DNA of 64,000 nucleotides. Source: Marinitoga sp. 38H-ov. GTDB lineage: Bacteria; Thermotogota; Thermotogae; Petrotogales; Petrotogaceae. A model generated the notes under the pieces. That model was not told the origin of the DNA. It did no database searches and saw nothing but the letters and a program-made list of their open reading frames with translations. The stretch is taken from contig NZ_LNGH01000017.1 in NCBI RefSeq assembly GCF_011057715.1, positions 1-64,000 of the forward strand, in the 5' to 3' direction. The position numbers were made by a program, and so were the translations under genes. Below are positions 28,278-36,474 of this stretch, in pieces. How positions within the stretch are numbered: position 1 is the stretch's first letter; each line of letters begins with the position of its first letter.

Positions 28278-29480
28278 ATGGCTTCTGCAATGAAAGGATA
28301 TAGGAAATATATAGCAATAACAGGAAAAAGAAATGTTGGTAAGTCTACTTTAATAAATGCTATATTGAATCAGGAAATTGCTATAACAAGTGATGTACCT
28401 GGTACTACTACTGATCCGGTTTATAGAACAATGGAATTGGTACCATTGGGGCCGGTGACTATAGTGGATACACCAGGTATTGATGATGAAGGATTAGTAG
28501 GAGAAAAAAGAGTACAAAAAGCTAATAAGGCTATGTATAAAGCGGATATCGCATTATTAGTTGTAGCGGATGTTTTGTCTGATTATGAAAAAAAGTTAAT
28601 AGATGAATTTAATAAACTTAATATTCCATTTTTAGTAGTAATTAATAAAATAGATGAATTAAATAATTTGGATGAAATAAGACAATCATATAGCGAATAT
28701 GATTATATTGAAATTTCTGCAAAAGAAAAGAAAAATATAGAACAATTAAAAGAAAAAATGGCTACAATATTACCTAAAGAAGAAGAAGTGCCTTTAGTAG
28801 CGGATTTAATTGAACCAGGGCAATTAATAGTTTTAGTTGTACCTATAGATTTAGGTGCGCCTAAAGGAAGATTGATAATGCCTCAGGTTACAGCAATTAG
28901 GGAAATATTAGATAGAGAAGCAATAGCAATAGTTACAAAAGAAAGAGAATTAAGACATACATTAGAAAAATTAAATCAAAAACCAGATCTAGTCATTACA
29001 GATTCTCAAAGTGTAATGAAAGTTGTTTCTGATATTGATTTTGATATACCTCTTACAACATTTTCTATATTGGAAGCAAGACATAAGGGAGATTTGAAGG
29101 TATTATCTGAAGGAGTAAAAGCTATAGAGAGTTTAAAAGAGAATGATAAAGTTATAATTATGGAAGGGTGCTCTCATAGACCTTTAACAGAAGATATAGG
29201 GAGAGTAAAAATACCAAGATGGCTTACTAATCATTTAGGTATAAACTTGAATATAGAATTTTTTGCTGGGACAGAATTTCCTGATTATGATATAGTAAAG
29301 GATGCTAAATTAATAATTCATTGTGGAGGTTGTACATTAACTAGAAAAAGTATGATTAGAAGAATAAATATAGCTAATATGTATAATATTCCAATAGTTA
29401 ATTATGGAGTGATAATATCTTATTTGCACGGAGTTCTAGATAGGGCTTTGGATATTTTCCCTGAATTAAAGAAGGTGTAA
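28278..29480 (+). CDS. hydF: [FeFe]-hydrogenase maturation GTPase/scaffold HydF
   Basis: About 401 residues. GTPase motifs: P-loop GKRNVGKST, TTTDPV, DTPG, NKID. C-terminal cluster-binding motif GCSHRP … HCGGC, the CxH-x(46-53)-HCxxC of HydF that holds a 4Fe-4S cluster. HydF carries the 2Fe precursor and passes it to HydA. A frame opens upstream at 28260 inside hydE, but ATG 28278, two bases after the hydE stop and 5-6 nt after AUGGAGGCG, is the natural start. Confidence 0.96.
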   Translation: MASAMKGYRKYIAITGKRNVGKSTLINAILNQEIAITSDVPGTTTDPVYRTMELVPLGPVTIVDTPGIDDEGLVGEKRVQKANKAMYKADIALLVVADVLSDYEKKLIDEFNKLNIPFLVVINKIDELNNLDEIRQSYSEYDYIEISAKEKKNIEQLKEKMATILPKEEEVPLVADLIEPGQLIVLVVPIDLGAPKGRLIMPQVTAIREILDREAIAIVTKERELRHTLEKLNQKPDLVITDSQSVMKVVSDIDFDIPLTTFSILEARHKGDLKVLSEGVKAIESLKENDKVIIMEGCSHRPLTEDIGRVKIPRWLTNHLGINLNIEFFAGTEFPDYDIVKDAKLIIHCGGCTLTRKSMIRRINIANMYNIPIVNYGVIISYLHGVLDRALDIFPELKKV

Positions 29481-29482
29481 AA

Positions 29483-30844
29483 ATGCGAATTGAAAAGGAT
29501 TTTATAGGTGAAGTTGAAATTCCTAATGATGTATATTATGGCATTCATACATATAGGGCTTTAAATAACTTTCCATCTACAGGTGAAAAATTAAATGATA
29601 GTTTTATTTGGGCACTGTTTATGATTAAAAAAGCAGCTGCTATATTGAATTTTGAATTGGGTTATTTAGGCGAAAAAGAAAAAAATTCTATTGTTCAAGC
29701 ATGTGATGAATGGGAAATATTAAAAGATCATATAGTAGTTGATCCTCTAAGCGGTGGAGCAGGGACATCTATAAACATGAATATAAATGAAGTGATTGCT
29801 AATAGAGCTACTGAATTACTTGGAGGTAAATATATAATTCATCCATTAGATCATGTAAATATGCATCAATCTACTAATGATGTTTTTCCTACAGCTGGAA
29901 AGATTGCTATAATAAAAGAACTAAGAGAGTTAGTAGATAATGTAATTAAATTACAAGATTCTATACAAGTTAAAGAAAAAGAATATATTAAAATAAGAAA
30001 AATAGGAAGAACACAATTAATGGATGCTGTTCCAATTTTATTAGGTCAAGAATTTGGAGCTTGGGCTGATGCATTAAGCAGAGATAGATGGAGATTATAT
30101 AAGGTTGAAGAAAGAATAAGAAGTGTAAATATTGGAGGCACAGCAATAGGAACTGGAATAGCAGCTCCAAAAGAATATATTTTAAAAATCACTAATAAGG
30201 TTAGAGAAATAACAAAAATTGGTATTGCAAAAGCTGAAAATTTAATAGATGCAACACAAAATTTAGATGTATTTTCAGAAGTAAGTGGATTGTTAAAATC
30301 ATTATCTGTTAATTTAATAAAAATATCTAATGATATTAGAATTTTAGGATCAAATGCAGTTAATGAAATTATTTTACCCAAAGTGCAAGCAGGAAGTTCT
30401 ATAATGCCTGGTAAGGTAAATCCTGTTATACCAGAATATGTGATCCAATTATCAGCTAGTGTAATATCATTTGATAATTTAATTACTTACTCATCTAGCA
30501 TGGGAAATTTGGAGTTGAATCATCTAACGCCTATGATTATTCATTATACTTTGAAATCAATTGATTTTTTAAAGAAAGCAACATATTCACTTAAAAACTA
30601 TATTGATTTAATACATCCAAATGAAAAAAAGTGTGAAGAGAATTTAATAAAATCATTTACGTTAGTGACGCCTTTAATTGAAATGTTTGGATATGATGAG
30701 GTATCAAATGCTTTAAAGGAAAGTAATTTTGATATAGAAGAAACAGTAAAATATTTAGCAGAAAAGAAGAACTTAAAATTTGAAGAAATAATGAATAAAA
30801 TAAATTCAAACAAAGCAGCAGGATTAGGATATCGCCTAAAGTGA
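29483..30844 (+). CDS. aspA: Aspartate ammonia-lyase-like enzyme (class II fumarase superfamily)
   Basis: 453 residues. Signature GSSIMPGKVNP with the catalytic Ser loop, TSINMNINEVIANRA and HVNMHQSTNDVFPT for substrate binding. These fit aspartase better than fumarase (length, DHVN-x-HQSTND), which splits aspartate to fumarate and ammonia. It starts two bases after hydF, so it is part of the maturation operon; ammonia for the azadithiolate bridge of the H-cluster is a possible reason. A terminator closes the operon, with the stop codon in its loop. Confidence 0.85.
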   Translation: MRIEKDFIGEVEIPNDVYYGIHTYRALNNFPSTGEKLNDSFIWALFMIKKAAAILNFELGYLGEKEKNSIVQACDEWEILKDHIVVDPLSGGAGTSINMNINEVIANRATELLGGKYIIHPLDHVNMHQSTNDVFPTAGKIAIIKELRELVDNVIKLQDSIQVKEKEYIKIRKIGRTQLMDAVPILLGQEFGAWADALSRDRWRLYKVEERIRSVNIGGTAIGTGIAAPKEYILKITNKVREITKIGIAKAENLIDATQNLDVFSEVSGLLKSLSVNLIKISNDIRILGSNAVNEIILPKVQAGSSIMPGKVNPVIPEYVIQLSASVISFDNLITYSSSMGNLELNHLTPMIIHYTLKSIDFLKKATYSLKNYIDLIHPNEKKCEENLIKSFTLVTPLIEMFGYDEVSNALKESNFDIEETVKYLAEKKNLKFEEIMNKINSNKAAGLGYRLK

Positions 30845-30855
30845 ATCTTTAGGCG
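30833..30855. terminator. Bidirectional terminator of the hyd operon and mscS
   Basis: CGCCTAAAG (30833-30841), loop TGAAT holding the aspA stop, CTTTAGGCG (30847-30855). The stop of the converging channel gene lies in it too. Confidence 0.85.
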
Positions 30856-31720
30856 GTTTTAAATATATTGATTGACTTGGAAATGCAAAATCAATATCAT
30901 TATTTTTGCTAAATTCATTTAAAATATCTTCCCAAATATTGTGAGAAGTACTTCTTCTTTTTCTAGGATCACATAAATATCTAATTGTTAATAGTATTCC
31001 GCTATCTTTAACGTTAGTGTATACTATGGGAGTTAAATGAGTGTAATATATCATATATTTTGCTGCTGCTTTTTTTAATTTTTCTTGAGCGTCTTTATTT
31101 AAATTTTCAGTGTGTTTAAATGCGATTTTTAATAGTATTTCCTTAGCTTTTTTCCAATTGCTATCAAATGTTACTAATACTGGAATTTCATTCCATATAT
31201 ATTTGAATTCTTTGGTATAATTAGCCAAATTTTGATTGAATATAATTCCATTAGGTATATGAACAATTCTTCCAGTACTCTGATCAGCTTCTACCCAATT
31301 TCCAATTTCTAAAATAGTAAAATTTAAAACGCTAATGTCAATAACATCGCCAGAAAATTTACTAATTTCTATTCTATCCCCGATAGAGAAAGGTTTTTTT
31401 GATATGATATATAACCATCCAGCAAAATTAACAATTATTTCTCTAAGTGCTATTGCTAAACCAGCAGAAAACAACCCTAAAAAAGTAGAAATTGATTGAA
31501 ATCCATTAATCCATATTCTTCCTATACCTAAAAAACCAATTAGGACAAATAAATAATTGGAAGTTTTATTCCAATAATACTTTGATTTATTATCTTTAAT
31601 ATTTTCAACTATTATTTTTTCGTTTAATGATTTGAGAATATATATAATTATAATTACGATTATTGAATATAATAATTTTTTCCCAGTTTCATTATTAATT
31701 ATAGAATTTATAATATCCAT
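30836..31720 (-). CDS. MscS-family mechanosensitive ion channel
   Basis: 294 residues. Three TM helices (about 13-28, 50-70, 77-110); the pore-lining TM3 with Gly/Ala spacing, STFLGLFSAGLAIALREIIVNFAGW without its ends, then the beta domain KPFSIGDRIEISKFSGDVIDI and NGIIFNQNLANYT, all hallmarks of MscS. Opens under membrane tension to release solutes in hypo-osmotic shock. It follows the response-regulator gene by 9 bp on the minus strand, which may be chance or co-regulation. Confidence 0.9.
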   Translation of the reverse strand: MDIINSIINNETGKKLLYSIIVIIIIYILKSLNEKIIVENIKDNKSKYYWNKTSNYLFVLIGFLGIGRIWINGFQSISTFLGLFSAGLAIALREIIVNFAGWLYIISKKPFSIGDRIEISKFSGDVIDISVLNFTILEIGNWVEADQSTGRIVHIPNGIIFNQNLANYTKEFKYIWNEIPVLVTFDSNWKKAKEILLKIAFKHTENLNKDAQEKLKKAAAKYMIYYTHLTPIVYTNVKDSGILLTIRYLCDPRKRRSTSHNIWEDILNEFSKNNDIDFAFPSQSIYLKPPKDSL

Positions 31721-31729
31721 ACGGCACCC

Positions 31730-32770
31730 TCAATCTAAAATTTTTTTAATTAATGTATCTAGATTAAATGGTTTTAAAATAAAATTATTTATATTATATT
31801 TTGTTAAGTTTTTTAATGTTTGATTTGAAGAATCTGAACTTAAAATATTTATTTTCATATCTTTGAAAAAAATATTGTCGTTTATTTTCATTAAGAAGTT
31901 TATTAAATCATCAAAGTCATCATAATCAGCAAATATGCTATGTACATTTTTATAATTATTAAATAAATATCTATATCCTTCTAAAAAATCTTTTGCTTCA
32001 ATAACGTTATAATTAAGTTTTTCACCAATAGCTTTAATTATTTTTCTAATAGTAGTAGAATCACTAATAGCTAAAATTTCTTTTTTAGAAAATGTTTTTA
32101 ATAATAGGAAAATAAAATTATTTAATAATTCTTTTAGATCATACACAATTTGAATATTACCTATTAATTTTTCAACATTTGAATTTTTATCTTCTATATA
32201 TACTAATGAAGGTATATTTTTTAATAATTCAATATTTTTTAAATAAGAATCAAGATCTGTAATAATAAAATTTTTTTCATTAACATTGTTTATAGAATCA
32301 ATAATATTAAATTGTTGATTTATTTTTTTTGAAATTTTATCAAATTCTTCAACAAGTTTTGTATTCTTGCTAAAAACACTTATTTTTATGTCTAAAAAAT
32401 TAAGAATATAGGGCAAAGATCTCATTATTATTAAATTTTTTGTGAAAGGTTTAACTAAAAAATCATTTACCCCTTTCTTTACGGCTAATAGAACATTATT
32501 TTTATTATAATTTTCGCCTGTAATCATAATAATAGGTATATCTTTTGTATTTTTATTATTTCTTAATACATCTAAAAATTCAATTCCGCTTTCGCCAGGT
32601 AAATTCCAATCCAAAAAAATCAAAGAAATAGTATCTTTTTCTAAGATACTAGATGCTTTTAAAGTATTTTCTGCAAATAATATTTCTATATAATTTGAAA
32701 ATTCATGAAAAGAATATTTTAAATATTCTCTTGAAGTATTTGAATCATCAACAACTAGAATTTTCATCAT
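31730..32770 (-). CDS. Multi-receiver response regulator without output domain
   Basis: 346 residues. Residues 1-120 are a canonical CheY-like receiver: acidic pair in VVDDS, phospho-acceptor Asp in FLDWNLPGESG, Thr in MITGE, Lys in LVKPFT. Residues about 220-346 look like a second, degenerate receiver (AISDSTTIRK, ADYDDF at the acceptor, ILSSD, LKPFN). The segment between (about 125-215) has receiver-like secondary structure but no acceptor site. No DNA-binding or enzymatic output, so it probably acts by phosphotransfer or protein contact. RBS AGGTGA. Confidence 0.82.
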   Translation of the reverse strand: MMKILVVDDSNTSREYLKYSFHEFSNYIEILFAENTLKASSILEKDTISLIFLDWNLPGESGIEFLDVLRNNKNTKDIPIIMITGENYNKNNVLLAVKKGVNDFLVKPFTKNLIIMRSLPYILNFLDIKISVFSKNTKLVEEFDKISKKINQQFNIIDSINNVNEKNFIITDLDSYLKNIELLKNIPSLVYIEDKNSNVEKLIGNIQIVYDLKELLNNFIFLLLKTFSKKEILAISDSTTIRKIIKAIGEKLNYNVIEAKDFLEGYRYLFNNYKNVHSIFADYDDFDDLINFLMKINDNIFFKDMKINILSSDSSNQTLKNLTKYNINNFILKPFNLDTLIKKILD

Positions 32771-32897
32771 TAATCACCTAAAATCTAAATATTAATTATA
32801 TTATATCATAAAGAAAATAAAAAAATTATATTATGGCAATACTAAGTTAAAAAATAATTTATATAATTCTTAAAGAAAAAATAAGGGAGGGTTTAAA

Positions 32898-33326
32898 ATG
32901 CAAGTTTCTTTAGATCAACTTATAAATGTTATTATGGCAAAGTTAGAAGGATTAGAAATGTCAGTAGAGGATTTAAAATTTAGAACCAATATTGCTTTGA
33001 GAGTATTATACAAAAATGAATTATTAACAGAGGATAATTTGGTAGAAGCAATAAAAGATGAATTTAAAGCTCATACAGAATTAGAAGGAAAAGGTATTGA
33101 ATTACCAGAAGAAAAAGCTAAAGAAATGTCTAAAGATATTTTAAATTGGATAAAAATAGACTTGGAAGAAATGAAGAGAAAAATGAAAGAATACGAAGAA
33201 GAATTAAAAAGAATGTTGCAACAAGCAGATACTCCAGATATTAGTATAGCTTCACCAGATTTATTAAATCAATTAGATCAAATGAAAAAGAATAATAAAG
33301 GCGGAAATGGTGGTTTAATATTATAA
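32898..33326 (+). CDS. Coiled-coil protein of unknown function
   Basis: 142 residues, acidic and mainly helical; a strong coiled coil at about 85-115 (DLEEMKRKMKEYEEELKRML) and a Gly/Asn-rich end (NNKGGNGGLIL). No Cys, no signal peptide, no family recognised. RBS GGGAGGG and a perfect terminator frame it as a single-gene transcription unit, so it is very probably expressed. Confidence 0.7.
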   Translation: MQVSLDQLINVIMAKLEGLEMSVEDLKFRTNIALRVLYKNELLTEDNLVEAIKDEFKAHTELEGKGIELPEEKAKEMSKDILNWIKIDLEEMKRKMKEYEEELKRMLQQADTPDISIASPDLLNQLDQMKKNNKGGNGGLIL

Positions 33327-33350
33327 AATCCAGAGGGATCCTCTGGATTT
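33326..33350. terminator. Bidirectional terminator
   Basis: AAATCCAGAGG (33326-33336), loop GAT, CCTCTGGATTT (33340-33350), T-run after it. Shared with the end of the ABC-permease operon. Confidence 0.88.
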
Positions 33351-33351
33351 T

Positions 33352-34164
33352 TTAGTCTTTCAAGCTTCCTTGAGTTAAACCGGCTATAATATATTTTTGA
33401 GCAATAGCAAATACAAGTATAGTTGGTAATAATGCTATAACTATTCCAGCAGCTAAAACATTCCATTGAATACCAGCTTTTGAAATTATTGAATATAATC
33501 CTACAGGTACAGTAAATTTATTTGATGTATTTAAAAATATTACAGCAGTAAATAATTCATTCCAATTATTTACAAATGAAAAACTCATAACTGCAGATAG
33601 ACCTGGCAACATTAATGGGATTGTTATTTTAAATAATGTTTGAAATTCATTGCATCCGTCTATTAATGCAGCTTCTTCAATGCTTTTAGGTATTCTATCG
33701 AAAAACCCCCTTGCCATAATAGTGCTAAATGCTGCACCTATACCGCTATATACTATAATAATGCTAATTAATTTATCAATTAATTTTAATTCTGAAAACA
33801 TTATATATTGAGGTACCATTATTAAATATGATGGTATCATTTGAGAAAAGAATAAAAATAATATTAATGCGTATTTTCCTTTAAATTCTTTCCTGGATAA
33901 AATATATCCAGTCAACATTGCAAAAAAAGTGGATATAAAAGATGCTAATACGGATACTATAACACTATTAAGAAAATATCTTTTGAAATTTACAAACTCA
34001 AATAATTTCCTATAACCATATAAGCTTGGACTTTTTGTCCAATATTGTATTGGAAATGTATATAATTCATTTACAGGTTTAAATGAGGTAAGTATAATCC
34101 AATATAATGGAAATAATGCGAAAATTAAAAATAAAGCTAAAAGAATAAATTTTATTATTTTCAT
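33352..34164 (-). CDS. Sugar ABC transporter permease, MalG/UgpE type
   Basis: 270 residues, six TM helices. The EAA loop for ATPase contact is EEAALIDGCNEFQTLFKITIPL less its last residues (EAA—G—). LNFFxxW-like NNWNELFTAVIFLN and the C-terminal QKYIIAGLTQGSLKD are typical of MalG-type permeases. Overlaps the upstream permease gene by four bases. Last gene of the SBP-permease-permease operon; no ATPase gene here, so a shared MsmK-type ATPase encoded elsewhere is expected. Confidence 0.93.
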   Translation of the reverse strand: MKIIKFILLALFLIFALFPLYWIILTSFKPVNELYTFPIQYWTKSPSLYGYRKLFEFVNFKRYFLNSVIVSVLASFISTFFAMLTGYILSRKEFKGKYALILFLFFSQMIPSYLIMVPQYIMFSELKLIDKLISIIIVYSGIGAAFSTIMARGFFDRIPKSIEEAALIDGCNEFQTLFKITIPLMLPGLSAVMSFSFVNNWNELFTAVIFLNTSNKFTVPVGLYSIISKAGIQWNVLAAGIVIALLPTILVFAIAQKYIIAGLTQGSLKD

Positions 34165-35036
34165 ATATTAAACTCCTTTTTGGAAGTTAATTTTAAGTAC
34201 ATTATTGTATATATTAATAATATTAAAACAATTATTACTCCATGAGCTGCAGCTAAGCTATAATTTGATTCATAAAAAACAGTATTAATCATTTTAACAG
34301 ATAATATCTCTGTGCTTCCAGCAGGTCCTCCTCTAGTCATTCCATATATAATATCTGGGAAATTCATTACCCATATTATTCTTAATAATACTGTATTTAT
34401 TAAAGTGGGTTTAATATATGGAATAGTTATCTTAATAAGTTTTGTAAAATAACCAGCACCATCAATTTCAGCAGCTTCGTATAAAGAATTTGGAATTGAT
34501 TGTAATGCTGCTAAAATCATTATTGCGAAAAATGGAATTCCATACCATATATTTACTAGAATAACAGAATATAATGCTATTGATGGATCTGATAAAAAAT
34601 TAATACTTTTTTTGATAATCCCAAATTTCATTAATATATCGTTTATAACGCCGAATTGCCCATTTAAAAGCCAAGACCAAATTAAACCTATAGCAAATCC
34701 CGAAACCGCCCATGGGTAAAACACTAAACCAGCATATATGCCTCTTCCTTTAAAAGGCTCTTTCATTAATAATGCTAATATGAACCCTAAAATTAATTGA
34801 AAAAAAACTGAAAAGAATATCCATTTTATAGTATTCCATATTACATCAATATAGAATATATCAGAAAAAATTTCATTATAATTTTCAAATCCTATCCATT
34901 TAATATTTCCAAAATTAAACAATGAATAATTTTTGAAAGAAAGCAATACCCCACTTATAGTGGGGTATAATATAATAAATGAAATTAAAATTAATGTAGG
35001 TAAAATCATTATTAGAATAAAGCTTTTATTTTTCAT
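34161..35036 (-). CDS. Sugar ABC transporter permease, MalF/UgpA type
   Basis: 291 residues, six TM helices, EAA loop YEAAEIDGAGYFTKLIKITIPY less its end, and the TRGGP motif (YGMTRGGPAGSTE) shared by MalF-type permeases. Overlaps both neighbours by four bases, so the three proteins are made together. Confidence 0.93.
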   Translation of the reverse strand: MKNKSFILIMILPTLILISFIILYPTISGVLLSFKNYSLFNFGNIKWIGFENYNEIFSDIFYIDVIWNTIKWIFFSVFFQLILGFILALLMKEPFKGRGIYAGLVFYPWAVSGFAIGLIWSWLLNGQFGVINDILMKFGIIKKSINFLSDPSIALYSVILVNIWYGIPFFAIMILAALQSIPNSLYEAAEIDGAGYFTKLIKITIPYIKPTLINTVLLRIIWVMNFPDIIYGMTRGGPAGSTEILSVKMINTVFYESNYSLAAAHGVIIVLILLIYTIMYLKLTSKKEFNI

Positions 35037-36292
35037 TTACCTAATCCAGCGTCTTTCCAAAAATCTGTCCATTCTTTTAAACATTTTTCAACAGATAATT
35101 TGCCAAGCAATACTTGTTGCATTGTCTTTTCTTGAAATTCATTCCACTTCCCCCAATTTTCATTATCCAAAGGATATTGGGTGAATTGATAATGTTCTGA
35201 GTTAAACATATCTCTCCAACCTTTAAATATATCAGAACTAAAATATGAGTCATATTCGTATACGGATTTTAAAATAGGTAATGCTCCATATGCTTTACTC
35301 CAGTAGCCATTAATTTCTGCGGAACTTACAAATTTTATAAATTTCCAAGCTAAATCCTTGTGTTTTGAATAATTTGGTATTCCCCAACCAACAAAACCAA
35401 AGGAAGGATAAGTTTTTCCGCTTATACCTAAAGGTAATGGAGCTGTTTTATATTTTCCGGGAATCATTTCATTAAGCATACCAGTAGTATCAGGATCTTG
35501 GAATAATAATGGGGTTATTCCAGAAACAAATGAGTTAACTTGTTCATCCCATCCCCAGTTAATAGAATCTTTTGGAGCTGTATCTTTGTATAAACTTACA
35601 TAGAAGTTTAATGCTTCTATAGCTCGAGGATCTTCAAAAATAATCTTTTCAGATTTAGTTAAATACATATTATTTGGATCTATATCATCAAAGAAAGAAG
35701 TTACTACTATATCAATGAATGAAGTAGGATAACCTTTTCCTCTAAAATCAAATCCAAATTGATTTTTATTAGACTCAGTAAGTTTTTTAGCCATATCATA
35801 CATTTCTTGCATAGTTTTTGGGAAGGTATTTATTCCATATTTTTCAAGTATATCAGGTCTATAGAATAAAGTTTTTACAAATATTCCATGTGGTAATAAA
35901 TATGGTTTATTATTATAAATACTAGCTGCTTCTAAAACACCATCTATTAAATCATCTTTTTCTGACCAAGAATTAATATATGAAGTTAAATCTTCTAATT
36001 TCCCCATAGATGCTAATGTACTTAAATTCCAATCTCCTATTTCTACAATATCAAGTGGTTGTTCGGTACTAATCATTAAATTGATTTTTTGATAAGCAGT
36101 TTCATATGGTGGAGATATAACATTAATTTTAACGCCAGGATTTAATGTTTCAAACATTTCTATAATTTTATTTAGCGTTGGTGTTCTCCAAGGGCTTGAA
36201 AATGCTTCAATAAGGTTTAATGTGATAACTTCTTCAGAAAAAACCATTAAAGTACTTAAAACTAAAACTAATAATAATATAAACTTTTTCAT
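35033..36292 (-). CDS. Extracellular sugar-binding protein (family 1 SBP)
   Basis: 419 residues. Signal peptide MKKFILLLVLVLSTLMVFSEE, then a MalE/UgpB-type fold: LNPGVKINVISPPYETAYQK, QPLDIVEIGDW, VTSFF, and FVSGITPLLFQDPDTTGMLNE. No lipobox Cys, so it is periplasmic or toga-associated. Ligand cannot be read; the divergent trehalose-synthase-like gene cluster hints at an alpha-glucoside, weakly. RBS AGGAGGGG, extended -10 promoter upstream. Confidence 0.9.
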   Translation of the reverse strand: MKKFILLLVLVLSTLMVFSEEVITLNLIEAFSSPWRTPTLNKIIEMFETLNPGVKINVISPPYETAYQKINLMISTEQPLDIVEIGDWNLSTLASMGKLEDLTSYINSWSEKDDLIDGVLEAASIYNNKPYLLPHGIFVKTLFYRPDILEKYGINTFPKTMQEMYDMAKKLTESNKNQFGFDFRGKGYPTSFIDIVVTSFFDDIDPNNMYLTKSEKIIFEDPRAIEALNFYVSLYKDTAPKDSINWGWDEQVNSFVSGITPLLFQDPDTTGMLNEMIPGKYKTAPLPLGISGKTYPSFGFVGWGIPNYSKHKDLAWKFIKFVSSAEINGYWSKAYGALPILKSVYEYDSYFSSDIFKGWRDMFNSEHYQFTQYPLDNENWGKWNEFQEKTMQQVLLGKLSVEKCLKEWTDFWKDAGLGK

Positions 36293-36326
36293 AGTATCCC
36301 CCTCCTTATATTATTTATCCAAAAAT

Positions 36327-36335
36327 ATTATATCA
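36327..36335 (-). promoter_or_regulatory. Extended -10 promoter of the sugar ABC operon
   Basis: Minus strand TGATATAAT (36335-36327), about 35 bp before the SBP start. Confidence 0.6.
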
Positions 36336-36437
36336 TGTTAATAAATTTTAATAAAATAATAATTGAAATTTATTTTTTATATAATTTTTTTGAGTAACAT
36401 TATTTCAATATATGTTTACATACAATAAAAACATTTG

Positions 36438-36446
36438 TGATATACT
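36438..36446 (+). promoter_or_regulatory. Extended -10 promoter of the radical-SAM operon
   Basis: TGATATACT, 28 bp before ATG 36475. An inverted repeat ATGTTT (36412-36417) / AAACAT (36429-36434) lies just upstream over the expected -35 and could be an operator; low certainty for that part. Confidence 0.5.
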
Positions 36447-36474
36447 TTAGAAAAGTAATTTTAGGAGGAATAAT

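Noticed and set aside
30046-30381. 111-codon antisense frame inside the aspartase-like gene.
   Set aside because: Overlaps conserved catalytic sequence of a clear enzyme; no RBS.
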